This document shows positions 1 to 9,326 of a stretch of 24,354 nt of DNA, piece after piece. Source of the stretch: Pseudomonadota bacterium (lineage in GTDB: Bacteria; Myxococcota_A; Polyangia; Haliangiales; Haliangiaceae); NCBI GenBank assembly GCA_023430775.1, contig JAEYYY010000432.1:1-24354 (forward strand), read 5' to 3'. The position numbers and the translations under genes are program-made. Under the pieces are notes generated by a model that was not told where the DNA came from, ran no database searches, and worked only from the letters and a program-made list of their open reading frames with translations. Numbering within the stretch: the first letter of the stretch is position 1; each line of letters begins with the position of its first letter.

Positions 1-1979
1 GGCCGGTGCACCACACCAGCGGCCTGCGCGATGCGGGGGGGCTGGCCACCCGACAGCGAGGATCCGCCATCGGCGAGCAGCGTCTCGTACCCCATCGGCA
101 TGGCATCGATATCTTGATGGATCGCGGCCGTGCGTGCCGCAGCAATCGAGTGATCGAGCGAGAGCGTCGGGTCGGTGAGGGCGATGTTGCTGCGGATCGA
201 GCCGGCGAACAGATACGGCTGCTGGAACACGATGCCGAGCTGGCGCCGCAGCGACTTGAGCTCGAGCCGCGCCATGTCGTTGCCGTCGTAGAGGACGCGT
301 CCCTCGGTGGGCCGGTAGAGGCCGGCGATGATGCCGGCGAGCGTCGACTTGCCGCAGCCCGAGCGGCCGACGATCGCGACCGACATCCCGGGACGGATAT
401 CGAGGTTGACGTCGCGCACCACCATCGGCGCGCGCTCGTGATAGCGGAACGACACGTTCTGGAGCGTGACGCGCCCCGACAGCTTCGGCGCGCGCATCGC
501 GTTCTCCGTCACCTGCTCCGGCGGCTGGGAGAGCACGTCGTCGATGCGATCCATGTACGTACCGATCAGCTGGAGCTGCAGCACGCTCGACACCAGGGTC
601 TGCAGCGGGCTGAGCACGCCGATCGCGATCGTGTTGATCGCGAGCATCGCGCCCAGCGTCAGCTGCCCCGACATCACCGACATCGCACCGATCACCATGA
701 TGATCACCGGCGATGCAGCGCCGACCAGTCCGACGGCGCCATCGACGAGCGCCGAGATCCGACCGCGATCGAGCGCGACGTTGAGCTCGTCGATGTAGTG
801 ATTGGACCACCGCTCGACGGCGCGACCCTCGGCGGCACACGCCTTGAGCGTCGACATGCCGGCGAGCATCTCGACCAGCACCGATTGCGTGCGCGCCTGG
901 GCATCGAGCGCGCGGGCCTGCAGCACGCGATAGAACCGGCGCGAGATCGCGAGCAGCAACAGCTGGATGAACGCGAGGCCGCCGACGATCAACGCCATCG
1001 TCGGTGCCATCACCACGATCAGCACGACGTAGGCGATCACCATCACGCCGTCGAGCAGCGCCGACAGCGAGTTCGACGTCAGCAGCTCGCGGATGGTGGC
1101 GTTGTTGTTGACGCGCATCATCAGATCGCCCGCCGAGCGCGACTGGAAGAAGTCGTAGGGCAACCGCGAGAGGTAGTCGACGAACCCCATCGTCAACCGG
1201 GTGTCGAGGTTGGTGCGCAGCTGGAGGAACAGCAGCGACCGGATCAGCGTGGTGAGCGCCTGGAAGACGAGCACGCCCGTGATGCCGATTGCGACGACGA
1301 TCAACAGCTGCTCGTCACCGCGCGGGATCACGCGATCGATCACCATCGCGGTGAGCAGCGGCAGGCCGAGCGCGAGCACGCGCAGCATCAGCGAGGTGAC
1401 GAGGATGCGCGCGAACAGCCGGCGCTGGCCGTACAGCTGCTTGAGGTACCAGCTGGTCCGCCCTTCGCCCGCCTTGCGCTTCTCGAACTTGCTGGTCAGC
1501 TCGAACACCAGCGCGACGCCGGTGAACGATTCGCGCAGCTGCTTGATCGTGACCTTGCGCGGTCCACGCGCGGGATCGACGATCTCCGCGCCGTCCTTGG
1601 TGACGCGATCGAGCACCACGAAGTGGGTGAACTCCCAGTGCAGGATCGCGCCGCGCGGGAGATAGCGCAGCAGATCGAGATCGAGCGAGACGCCGCGGCC
1701 GCGCAACCCGAACCACTCACCGGCACGGACGATGCCGGCCGCATCGGCGCCGTCGCGACCGGTGCCGAGCGCCTCGCGCACCTCGTCGATCGTGACCTCG
1801 CGACCGAGATGCCGGAGCACCATCGCGAGACACGCGGCACCGCAATCGGCGGTCTCCGTCTGCTGGACGAACGGAATGCGCCCGCGCCGCCGCGAGTGGG
1901 CGAGCCGCTGCAGATGAGGAATCAGATCCTCGGAGATGCCGACCTGCGGCTCCTCGCGCTGGGTGTTGTCACCGCTCAC
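1..1979 (-). CDS. C39 peptidase-containing ABC exporter (PCAT), 3' end cut by window edge
   Basis: Predicted inner-membrane ATP-driven exporter that also cleaves double-glycine leader peptides from its substrates. I translated about 659 residues from a GTG start; its GTGA overlaps the stop of the upstream adaptor gene by 4 bp, so the two are probably translationally coupled. The N-terminus carries a C39 protease domain with QTETADCGAACL (catalytic Cys46), THFVVLD (His119) and VDPA (Asp135). A multi-helix ABC membrane domain follows (about 170-460), then a nucleotide-binding domain with Walker A GRSGCGKST (Lys544), a Q-loop in VFQQPYLF and the signature LSGGQ (642-646). The ORF leaves the window before Walker B. 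Right after LSGGQ the usual RQRIALARAL reads PPRIAQAAGV, which may be poor sequence at an assembly edge. Four double-glycine-leader peptides in this window are its natural candidate cargo. Confidence 0.93.
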   Translation of the reverse strand, partial: MSGDNTQREEPQVGISEDLIPHLQRLAHSRRRGRIPFVQQTETADCGAACLAMVLRHLGREVTIDEVREALGTGRDGADAAGIVRAGEWFGLRGRGVSLDLDLLRYLPRGAILHWEFTHFVVLDRVTKDGAEIVDPARGPRKVTIKQLRESFTGVALVFELTSKFEKRKAGEGRTSWYLKQLYGQRRLFARILVTSLMLRVLALGLPLLTAMVIDRVIPRGDEQLLIVVAIGITGVLVFQALTTLIRSLLFLQLRTNLDTRLTMGFVDYLSRLPYDFFQSRSAGDLMMRVNNNATIRELLTSNSLSALLDGVMVIAYVVLIVVMAPTMALIVGGLAFIQLLLLAISRRFYRVLQARALDAQARTQSVLVEMLAGMSTLKACAAEGRAVERWSNHYIDELNVALDRGRISALVDGAVGLVGAASPVIIMVIGAMSVMSGQLTLGAMLAINTIAIGVLSPLQTLVSSVLQLQLIGTYMDRIDDVLSQPPEQVTENAMRAPKLSGRVTLQNVSFRYHERAPMVVRDVNLDIRPGMSVAIVGRSGCGKSTLAGIIAGLYRPTEGRVLYDGNDMARLELKSLRRQLGIVFQQPYLFAGSIRSNIALTDPTLSLDHSIAAARTAAIHQDIDAMPMGYETLLADGGSSLSGGQPPRIAQAAGVVHR

Positions 1980-3862
1980 AGGTTCAACCCGGGGAAGATC
2001 GTCGCCAGCACGGAGCGCGACTCGAGCTCGACCTCGGCGGTGCCGAGCATGCCGTCGTGGAGCTCGAACGATTCGTCCTCGACCTCGAAGCGCGTGGTGC
2101 TCAGCGTGCCTTCGACGACGACGACCGTGCCGCTGACGGCGATCGAATCGGCGAGCCGATCACCGAGGAACCGCGTTCCGGCTTCCTTCGCGCCGAGCAC
2201 CTCGCTCGAGATCGCGTGGACCTCGGTCTCGAAGTGGACGCCGCGATAGCCGGTCAGGTTGACGCGAATGCGCTGGCGAGCGCGCAAGCGCGGGCGATCG
2301 CCGCCGGGGAGAAACGCGATCACCGACAAGCCCTCGGGCTCGTCCTTGCGCGCGATCGTCGCGACCACCGCGCCGCCCTCGACGCGCTGGCCGATGCGCA
2401 CGTGGATGTCGCGGATCTTGCCGGCCGCGCTGGCGCGGATCACGCGCGCATCGACACCGGCCGACGCCTTCTCGAGCTCGGAGACCGTTTGACCGAGCGC
2501 GGTGCGCACGCCCTCGTCGGCCGAGTTCTGGAGATAGGCGACCAGCTTGCGCTCGAACTCGGAGCGCAGCGCGCGCAGCGCCGTCGCCTGCTCGGTGTCG
2601 TGGAGGCGCACCAGCACCTGACCGACCTCGACGTCCTGACCCTCGGTGGCATCGATGCCGGTCACGGTGCCGCCGTCGAACGCGATCGCCTCGGCGCGAC
2701 CGGTCGCGCGGATCACGGCCTGACCCTGACTGTACTGATGGATGTGAACGAAGTAGCTGAACCCGCCGAACGACAACAGCGCGACGATCACGATCCAGTA
2801 CGCCGCGCTCACCCACGCCGGGTTGACGCGCACGACGTCACCTTCGTTGCCGCGCTTGAGCAGGTGATTGACGGCCTCGCGGCGGAAGATGCCGGCGTCC
2901 TTCTGATCCTCGATCGCCGCCTGCGCGAGCTGATGGATGAAGGGACCCCACGCCTCGGCGAGCGCCTTGAGCAAGCGTTCATCCTCGAACGTGAACGGCT
3001 GCGAGCTCGGCTCGCGGATCGCGATCAACACCGCCTGGATGCGCTGGTCGCGATCGCGCACGGGCACCAGGGCGAGCCGCTCCTGACCCGAGCCCGCCGG
3101 ATCGTCGACCGACGCGCGATAGCCCGGATCCGATTGCGCTTGCTCCAGCACCAGTGAAACGCCGGCGCGCACGACATAGCCGGCGAGGCCGATCGAGGCC
3201 GGCGAGCTATCGAGACCGTCCTTGGTCTCGCGCCACAACATGCCGCCGTCGTCCTCGTCGAAGTAGCGCACGCGCGCGCGATCGGCGCGGCAGACCTCGC
3301 GGATCGCGGTCTCGACGGCGACCGCCGCGGCTTCGGCCTCGGTCGCCATCGACAGCCGCTTGGTGTGCTCGATGACGAGCCGCGTCCGCACCGGATCTTC
3401 TTTCGGTGCCGCGACCTGAGGAGGTTGATCCTGCTTCTGCAGCGCGATCTGGAACAGCTCGCAGATCCGCTGCGGCGGCAGCGATGGCGTGAGGCGGAAG
3501 AACACCGGCACCTGCGTCTCGTCGACCTGCGGCATGTCGGTGGGCGACGTGCCGAGCAAGAAGATCGTGGGACCGTGATGCGGACCGACGATCTGATAGC
3601 GCGCGGCGTGCGCGAGCAGCACCGATCCGCTGACGTCGAGCAGGTTGGTGCCGACGACGAGGATGCGCGGTGGATCGGCGGTCAGTCGCTCGAAGACGCG
3701 GCGCGAGTTGTCGCTCGATTCGACGCGAACATCACCACCGAGCACGCTGCGCAGCCACTCGCCTGCGTTCGGATTCGCGTCGGCGATCAGGATCCGTTCC
3801 GCACCTTCGAACGCGAAGCCCTGGATGATCTGAGTGGCTGGCTCGTCCCACTCGGAGTCCAT
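1976..3862 (-). CDS. Receiver-like/GAF/HlyD membrane fusion protein (type I secretion adaptor with sensory N-terminus)
   Basis: Periplasmic adaptor linking the C39 ABC exporter to an outer-membrane channel, with an unusual cytoplasmic sensory half. From the ATG at 3862 it is 628 aa. Residues 22-142 resemble a response-regulator receiver (ILIADANP, then ILVVGTNLLDVSG), but the phospho-acceptor Asp is replaced, so it is probably not phosphorylated. Residues 160-315 look like a GAF domain. One transmembrane helix lies at about 351-373, followed by a HlyD/biotinyl-lipoyl region with a short hairpin (385-625; GGTVTGIDATEGQDVEVGQ and the return strand GKIRDIHVRIGQRV). Ordinary adaptors have only a short cytoplasmic tail before the helix. 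An in-frame GTG at 3910 would add 16 residues; I prefer the ATG, though neither has a clear ribosome binding site. It is divergent from the kinase gene (58 bp gap) and overlaps the exporter by 4 bp. Confidence 0.88.
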   Translation of the reverse strand: MDSEWDEPATQIIQGFAFEGAERILIADANPNAGEWLRSVLGGDVRVESSDNSRRVFERLTADPPRILVVGTNLLDVSGSVLLAHAARYQIVGPHHGPTIFLLGTSPTDMPQVDETQVPVFFRLTPSLPPQRICELFQIALQKQDQPPQVAAPKEDPVRTRLVIEHTKRLSMATEAEAAAVAVETAIREVCRADRARVRYFDEDDGGMLWRETKDGLDSSPASIGLAGYVVRAGVSLVLEQAQSDPGYRASVDDPAGSGQERLALVPVRDRDQRIQAVLIAIREPSSQPFTFEDERLLKALAEAWGPFIHQLAQAAIEDQKDAGIFRREAVNHLLKRGNEGDVVRVNPAWVSAAYWIVIVALLSFGGFSYFVHIHQYSQGQAVIRATGRAEAIAFDGGTVTGIDATEGQDVEVGQVLVRLHDTEQATALRALRSEFERKLVAYLQNSADEGVRTALGQTVSELEKASAGVDARVIRASAAGKIRDIHVRIGQRVEGGAVVATIARKDEPEGLSVIAFLPGGDRPRLRARQRIRVNLTGYRGVHFETEVHAISSEVLGAKEAGTRFLGDRLADSIAVSGTVVVVEGTLSTTRFEVEDESFELHDGMLGTAEVELESRSVLATIFPGLNL

Positions 3863-3920
3863 GCTGCCGGATGGTAGCAAGTTCCACTCGCCGGTGGCCA
3901 GAAGGTACACTTCCGCCCGG

Positions 3921-6900
3921 ATGGCGACGGCGCACGAGTCTCTGACGGGCCGGACGCTCGGAGATTTTACGGTGTGCGACCAGATCGGCGAGGGCGGGTT
4001 CGGCGTCGTCTATCGCGCCGAGCAACGGCTCCTCGGTCGCGAGGCAGTCATCAAAGTTGCCCGCACGGCATCCGAGGAGTACGTCGCGCGCTTTCTGCGC
4101 GAAGCCCGCCTCGCGTCCAAGCTCGATCATCCCTACGCCGCGCACATCTACGCGTTCGGTTCAGAGGAAGACGGAACGCTGTGGACCGCGATGGAGATCG
4201 TGCGCGGCACGCCGCTCGATCAGCTGATCGAGAACCAGGGTCCGCTGCGGCTCGAGCGGTTCGTCGGGCTGTTCGACAAGCTGTGCGAGGTCGTCCACAC
4301 CGCGCACGAGCAGGGCATCATCCATCGCGATCTCAAGCCGGCGAACGTGATGGTGCTGACGAGGGCAGGGCGGCTGCTGCCGAAGCTGCTCGATCTCGGC
4401 ATCGCGAAGGGCGAGGACGCCGATCCGGTGGCGAGCGCCGCGGGCTCCGATATCCGGATCACGGCATCGGCACCTCCCGCCACGCCGCTGACGACATCGG
4501 CGAAGCACACGCGCGTCGGCCGCCAGCTCGGCTCGCCCGCGTACATGGCACCGGAGCAGTGGGTCAACGCGAGCAAGGTCGACGCGCGCACGGACATCTA
4601 CGCGCTCGGCATCCTCGCGTACGAGGCGCTGACCGGCAAGCTGCCGTTCTCCGGCGGCACGGTGCGCGAGATCATGGTGATGCACGCGCGCAAGGCGGTG
4701 CCACCACTCGGCGGCGAGCTGCCGGCGGCACTCGATCAGGTGATCGCGAAGGCGATGGCCAAGAAGCCCGCCGAACGCTACGCCTCCTCGCTCGAGCTGG
4801 CGGCGGCGTTTCGCGAGGCCGCCGGTCTCGAGCCGCGCGCGATCAAGCTGCCCGAGATCGATCCGCTGCTGCGCGAGGAGCTGGTCACCGGCGCGCCGCA
4901 GCCGCTCGCCGAGGCGGTGGCCGCGCTCGACGGTGTTCGCAACGCGCACCAGGCACAGGGCGCGCTGTTCGGCGTCGCGCGCGTGGTGGTTCGCATGCTC
5001 GGCGGCATCGCGCTCGCCGCGCACGCGGTGCACGACAAGGCGCCGCAACCCGCGGAGCTGGTGACGCTGCTGCGGACGATGCGCGCGACGGGGCTCACCG
5101 ACGAGCAATGGCTGCAGCTGATCCGGCTCGCCAACACCTCCATGCTTCCGGAGCTGGTGCCATCGGAGATCGATGCCGATCTCGAGGCGCTGGTCGTCGA
5201 CAAGGCGTGGTTCGATCAGCACCTCGGCGCGAGCGAGGAGGCGATGCTCGAGGAGCTCGGCCGCGCGACGCAGAAGCTCGAGCGCGTCCTGCGCAAGCTG
5301 ACCTGGCTCGTGCACTACCCGATGGTGTCGCTGGACGCGAGCGAGCGCTGGATGGGCATCCGGCGTCCCGCGCGCCAGGCGTGCACGATCCGTGGCGGCA
5401 AGCCCCAGACCACCGATCAGACGGAGCTCGCGCTCGTCGACGGCGACGGTGCCTTCGTGCTGTCGCTGTGGCCGATGTTCCAGGTCGCGGCACCGGCGCC
5501 GGGGCATCCCGCCGAGGTGTTCGTCCTCGACGGTGGCAACCGCGACGGCGCGCGGATGATCTCGCTGCCGACCGGCTTCGAGAAGACCGACGACGCGCTG
5601 TGGACGTGGCTCGACGACCGACTCGCGATCGCGACCGCCTCCGCCGAGTCGCACACCGATTCGAAGCCGCCGTACCGCGGGTTGTCGACGTTCACCCCCG
5701 ACGATGCCAGCCAGTTCGTCGGCCGCGAACGCGAGACCGAGATGTTCGCGAACCGGTTGCGGGTCACACCACTGCTCGTCGTCGTCGGTGCATCCGGCGC
5801 CGGTAAGAGCTCGTTCGTGCAAGCAGGTGTGATCCCGTCGCTCGGCGGCCAGTGGACCACCGTGATCGCGCGCCCGGGAACGTCACCGGTGGCGACCTTG
5901 CACGCGGTGCTGCGCGATGCCGGGATCGCGGCCGCGAGCTTCGATGACCTGCCGGATGCCATCCGCGCCTGGACGCGCGAGACCAAGCGCTCGCTGTTCC
6001 TCTACATCGATCAGTTCGAGGAGCTGTTCACGCTGTGTCACGACCAGGCGGAGCGCGAGCGCTATGCCGGCATGCTGGTGCGAGCGGCGCGCGATCCCGA
6101 CGATCCGGTGCGCGTCGTGATGACGGTGCGCGATGACTTTCTCCTTCGCTGCCAGCAGGTCAACGTGCTGCGCGAGCGGCTCGTCCACGGCCTGCAGCTC
6201 CTCGCCACGCCGAGCTCCACGGATCTCGAGCGCATCCTGATCGAGCCCGCGCGGCGCGCCGGCTACGAGTTCGAGGATGCCGAGCTGCCCGCGAAGATGG
6301 TCGCCGAGGTCGCCGCGATGGCCGCCGCGCTGCCGCTGCTGTCATTCACCGCGTCGCAGATGTGGGAGTTTCGCGATCAGGTCAATCGCAAGCTGACGCG
6401 CAAGGCGTACGAGACGCTCGGCGGCGTCGGCGGTGCGCTCGCGCAGCATGCCGAGAAGGTGTTCGGCCGGATGTCGGCCGACGAGCAGCGCATCGTCCGC
6501 ATCGCGTTTCGCAACCTGGTGACGGCGGATGGCACGCGCGCCGTGCTGACGAGAGCCGAGCTCCTCGAGGTGCTCGGCAATGCGGCAACCGCCGAGTCGA
6601 TGCTCGAGAAGCTGATCCACGCGCGCCTGCTGACGGCTTCGGAAGGCGTTGGTGGCGATCGCGTCGAGGTCGTCCACGAAGCGCTGCTGTCCGCGTGGCC
6701 GCGCCTGATCGACTGGCGCCGCGAGGACGCCGAAGGTGCACGCCTTCGCGATCAGCTGCGCGTCGCGGCGAGGCAATGGAACGAGCGCGATCGGCCGCGC
6801 GGCCTCTTGTGGCGTGGCGATGCGCTCGCGGAGTACCGGCTGTGGCGCGCGCGTCATCCCGGCCAGCTGATCGCCACCGAGCTGGCGTTCGCCGAGGCCA

Positions 6901-9326
6901 GCGAGAAGGAAGCGCATCGGCTGCGCCGGCTGCGCAACGGCATCGTCGCCTCGATCCTGACGATCCTCACCGTCGGTATCGTCGTCGCGCTCGTGCTGTA
7001 TCGCGATGCCGAGGCGCAGCGACGCGACGCCGATGCGCAGCGCGTTCGTGCGGTGACCAGCGAGAAGGAGACCGAGAGCCTCGTGATCTCGAACTACGTC
7101 GCGCAGGGCCAGCGCGCCGCGGTGACCGGTGACTCGAGTCGTGCGCTGGTGTTCCTCGAGGCGGCGCGGCGCGGAGGTGCGAGCGGTCCCACCGTCGACA
7201 TCCCGCTCGCCGAGGCGCGGCGCGGCATCATGACCGAGCGCGCTGCCTATCACGGACACTCGGGCAACGTGCGCGCGATCGCGGTGCGCTCCGATGGCAA
7301 GCGGTTCGCGAGCGGCGGGTTCGATCACATCCTCAACTTCTGGGACACCGCGACTCCGAAGCCGGCCGTGCGCGACGCGCGATCCACCGCCAGCATCTAC
7401 ACGCTCGCGTCGTCGCCCGACGATCGCTGGCTCGCCTCCGCCTCGACCGACGGCAAGGTGCGCCTCTACGACTTCGCGACCGGCAAGCTCGCACACACGT
7501 GGCAGCTCGGCGAGGGCGTGATCTTCACCGTCGAGTTCACGCGCGACAGCAAGCGGCTCGTCGCCTCGACCGAGAACAACGATGTCGCCCTGTGGGATGT
7601 CACGAGCGGAGCGGTGATCAAGCAGTGGAAGGCCGAGGGCGACACCGTCAACCTCGGTGACCTGTCGCCCGATGGCGCGCTGCTCGCGCTGCCGAGCTAC
7701 GACCACCAGGTCCGGCTGTGGAACCCGGCGACCGGCAAGCTGGTGCGTGCGATCGGTCCGCATGCCGACACCATCTGGCACGCGTCGTTCTCACCCGACG
7801 GCACGCTGCTCGCGACGGCGAGCTGGGACAAGACGGCGAAGCTGTGGAATCCCGCCACCGGCGCGCTGATCGCGACGCTGATCGGCCACTCGGCGGCGAT
7901 CGATTACGTGCGCTGGAGCGGCGACAGCGCGCACGTCGCGAGTGGATCGCGCGACGGCTCGATCCGGCTGTGGAACCGCAAGGGCGAGCTGGTCGCCACG
8001 CTCGAGTGCGGCGGCATCGTCCGCGATCTGACGTGGAACGCGACCAACGATCGCATCGTCGCCGGCTGTGGTGATTCGACCGTGCTGTTCGATGTCCGCA
8101 TGGCGATGCCGGTGTTCCGCAAGCAAGCGCTCGGCAACGGCGTGCCGCGCGTCGCGTTCCTGCCGAGCGGCGAGATCCTGTCGTTCGAGGCGGACGGCAC
8201 CGTCCGGCGCTGGACGCCGGAGCTCGACGCGCACTTCGAGGCCAAGGCCCACGAGGGCGGCATGAAGCACACCGATCGCTGCGCCAACGACCTCATCCTC
8301 ACCGTCTCCGACGATCACACGGCGAAGCTGTGGTCTCCGCAGGGCGAGATGAAGTGGCGCACGCCGAAGGAGCTCGAGGTCGCCGACGCCAGCTGCGTGA
8401 CCGGCTCGCAGGCGATCGTCGTCAGCACGACGAAGGGCAAGCTGCTTCGCTTCACCGATCTCGCCGCGGCACCCGCGGAGGTCTCGACCAGGCCGCTCCC
8501 CGAGTCGGCGATGATCGCGCTGTCACCCGATGCGAGCCGCGTGGCGGTCGTCGACGAGGCGCACCAGGCCGCGCTGATCGATCTCGCCTCGGGACGCGCG
8601 ACCGATGGCACGGCTGGCACGTTCAAGCGCACGTGGGAGCCCAAGCTCGTGTGGGCCGCCGACGGCTCGGCGTTCGTCGCCGTGTCGGATGCCGGCGCGG
8701 TGATCTGGGATGGCGCGTCCGCGAAGCGGCGCTTCGAGGTGCCGCCGCCGGGAGGTCTGGTCCGCCGGATCCTGATCGATCCGTCGACCGATAGCCTGTT
8801 CGTGTCCGCGATGACCGCGGACGTGCGCCGCTACTCGCTCGGTAAGGGCGGCTTGACCACCGTCTACAAGAACGCGGCGTTCCCGTGGGGCATGTCGCTG
8901 ATCGAGGGCGACCTCTACGTCGGCTTCGAGGACGGCACCGTCGTCGAGTACGAGGTCGCGACCGGCAAGCTGGTGCGCACCGTGGCCACGCTCCCCGCCG
9001 ACGTCTACTCCGTCGCCGATGCCGGCAACGGTCTGCTCTGGGTGGGTGCCGGAAACCGCACGCTGAACCTGATCGATCGCGAGACGCGCGCCGTGATCTA
9101 CGCGAAGCGCGTCCCCACCGAGCCGGTGTTTCTCGCCGCCCGCGGCCTCACCGTCTCGATGGCCGGCCTGACCGGCATGCTCGCGTTCATCACCGTCGAC
9201 GATCGGCCCGCCGATCTCGCGCGCCTCGAGGTCGAGGTGCGTTGTCGCACGACCGAGGTGCTCCGTAACGGTACGCTCGCCCAGCGCACCATCGATGCTG
9301 CGAGCTGCGCGCAACAGGGGTTGTGA
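3921..9326 (+). CDS. Ser/Thr protein kinase - STAND NTPase - WD40 beta-propeller membrane protein
   Basis: Predicted signalling protein of 1801 aa. The N-terminal PknB-type kinase has the glycine loop GEGGFG (23-28), Lys45, Glu61, HRDLKPAN (catalytic Asp137), DLG in place of DFG (158-160) and APE (210-212), so it should be active. After a linker comes a STAND-type NTPase: PYRGLSTFTPDD and FVGRE lead into Walker A GASGAGKSS (Lys629) and Walker B LFLYIDQFEEL (Asp697). One transmembrane helix sits at about 1005-1030 (NGIVASILTILTVGIVVALV). From about 1104 to the end I count about 15 WD40-like repeats, enough for two seven-bladed propellers, probably on the far side of the membrane from the kinase. 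The start at 3921 is chosen because it lies just before the kinase fold; a start at 3834 would run into the divergent adaptor gene. The stop overlaps the next gene by one base. The ligand is unknown; its position suggests control of the peptide system. Confidence 0.93.
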   Translation: MATAHESLTGRTLGDFTVCDQIGEGGFGVVYRAEQRLLGREAVIKVARTASEEYVARFLREARLASKLDHPYAAHIYAFGSEEDGTLWTAMEIVRGTPLDQLIENQGPLRLERFVGLFDKLCEVVHTAHEQGIIHRDLKPANVMVLTRAGRLLPKLLDLGIAKGEDADPVASAAGSDIRITASAPPATPLTTSAKHTRVGRQLGSPAYMAPEQWVNASKVDARTDIYALGILAYEALTGKLPFSGGTVREIMVMHARKAVPPLGGELPAALDQVIAKAMAKKPAERYASSLELAAAFREAAGLEPRAIKLPEIDPLLREELVTGAPQPLAEAVAALDGVRNAHQAQGALFGVARVVVRMLGGIALAAHAVHDKAPQPAELVTLLRTMRATGLTDEQWLQLIRLANTSMLPELVPSEIDADLEALVVDKAWFDQHLGASEEAMLEELGRATQKLERVLRKLTWLVHYPMVSLDASERWMGIRRPARQACTIRGGKPQTTDQTELALVDGDGAFVLSLWPMFQVAAPAPGHPAEVFVLDGGNRDGARMISLPTGFEKTDDALWTWLDDRLAIATASAESHTDSKPPYRGLSTFTPDDASQFVGRERETEMFANRLRVTPLLVVVGASGAGKSSFVQAGVIPSLGGQWTTVIARPGTSPVATLHAVLRDAGIAAASFDDLPDAIRAWTRETKRSLFLYIDQFEELFTLCHDQAERERYAGMLVRAARDPDDPVRVVMTVRDDFLLRCQQVNVLRERLVHGLQLLATPSSTDLERILIEPARRAGYEFEDAELPAKMVAEVAAMAAALPLLSFTASQMWEFRDQVNRKLTRKAYETLGGVGGALAQHAEKVFGRMSADEQRIVRIAFRNLVTADGTRAVLTRAELLEVLGNAATAESMLEKLIHARLLTASEGVGGDRVEVVHEALLSAWPRLIDWRREDAEGARLRDQLRVAARQWNERDRPRGLLWRGDALAEYRLWRARHPGQLIATELAFAEASEKEAHRLRRLRNGIVASILTILTVGIVVALVLYRDAEAQRRDADAQRVRAVTSEKETESLVISNYVAQGQRAAVTGDSSRALVFLEAARRGGASGPTVDIPLAEARRGIMTERAAYHGHSGNVRAIAVRSDGKRFASGGFDHILNFWDTATPKPAVRDARSTASIYTLASSPDDRWLASASTDGKVRLYDFATGKLAHTWQLGEGVIFTVEFTRDSKRLVASTENNDVALWDVTSGAVIKQWKAEGDTVNLGDLSPDGALLALPSYDHQVRLWNPATGKLVRAIGPHADTIWHASFSPDGTLLATASWDKTAKLWNPATGALIATLIGHSAAIDYVRWSGDSAHVASGSRDGSIRLWNRKGELVATLECGGIVRDLTWNATNDRIVAGCGDSTVLFDVRMAMPVFRKQALGNGVPRVAFLPSGEILSFEADGTVRRWTPELDAHFEAKAHEGGMKHTDRCANDLILTVSDDHTAKLWSPQGEMKWRTPKELEVADASCVTGSQAIVVSTTKGKLLRFTDLAAAPAEVSTRPLPESAMIALSPDASRVAVVDEAHQAALIDLASGRATDGTAGTFKRTWEPKLVWAADGSAFVAVSDAGAVIWDGASAKRRFEVPPPGGLVRRILIDPSTDSLFVSAMTADVRRYSLGKGGLTTVYKNAAFPWGMSLIEGDLYVGFEDGTVVEYEVATGKLVRTVATLPADVYSVADAGNGLLWVGAGNRTLNLIDRETRAVIYAKRVPTEPVFLAARGLTVSMAGLTGMLAFITVDDRPADLARLEVEVRCRTTEVLRNGTLAQRTIDAASCAQQGL

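Noticed and set aside
6..2249. Long plus-strand open frame of 747 codons
   Set aside because: It is antisense to the exporter and adaptor genes, which carry clear protease, ABC and HlyD motifs. Its Arg/His/Asp-rich composition is typical of a shadow frame in high-GC DNA.
3834..3920. Earlier start for the kinase gene
   Set aside because: It would overlap the divergent adaptor coding region and adds residues with no similarity to the kinase fold.
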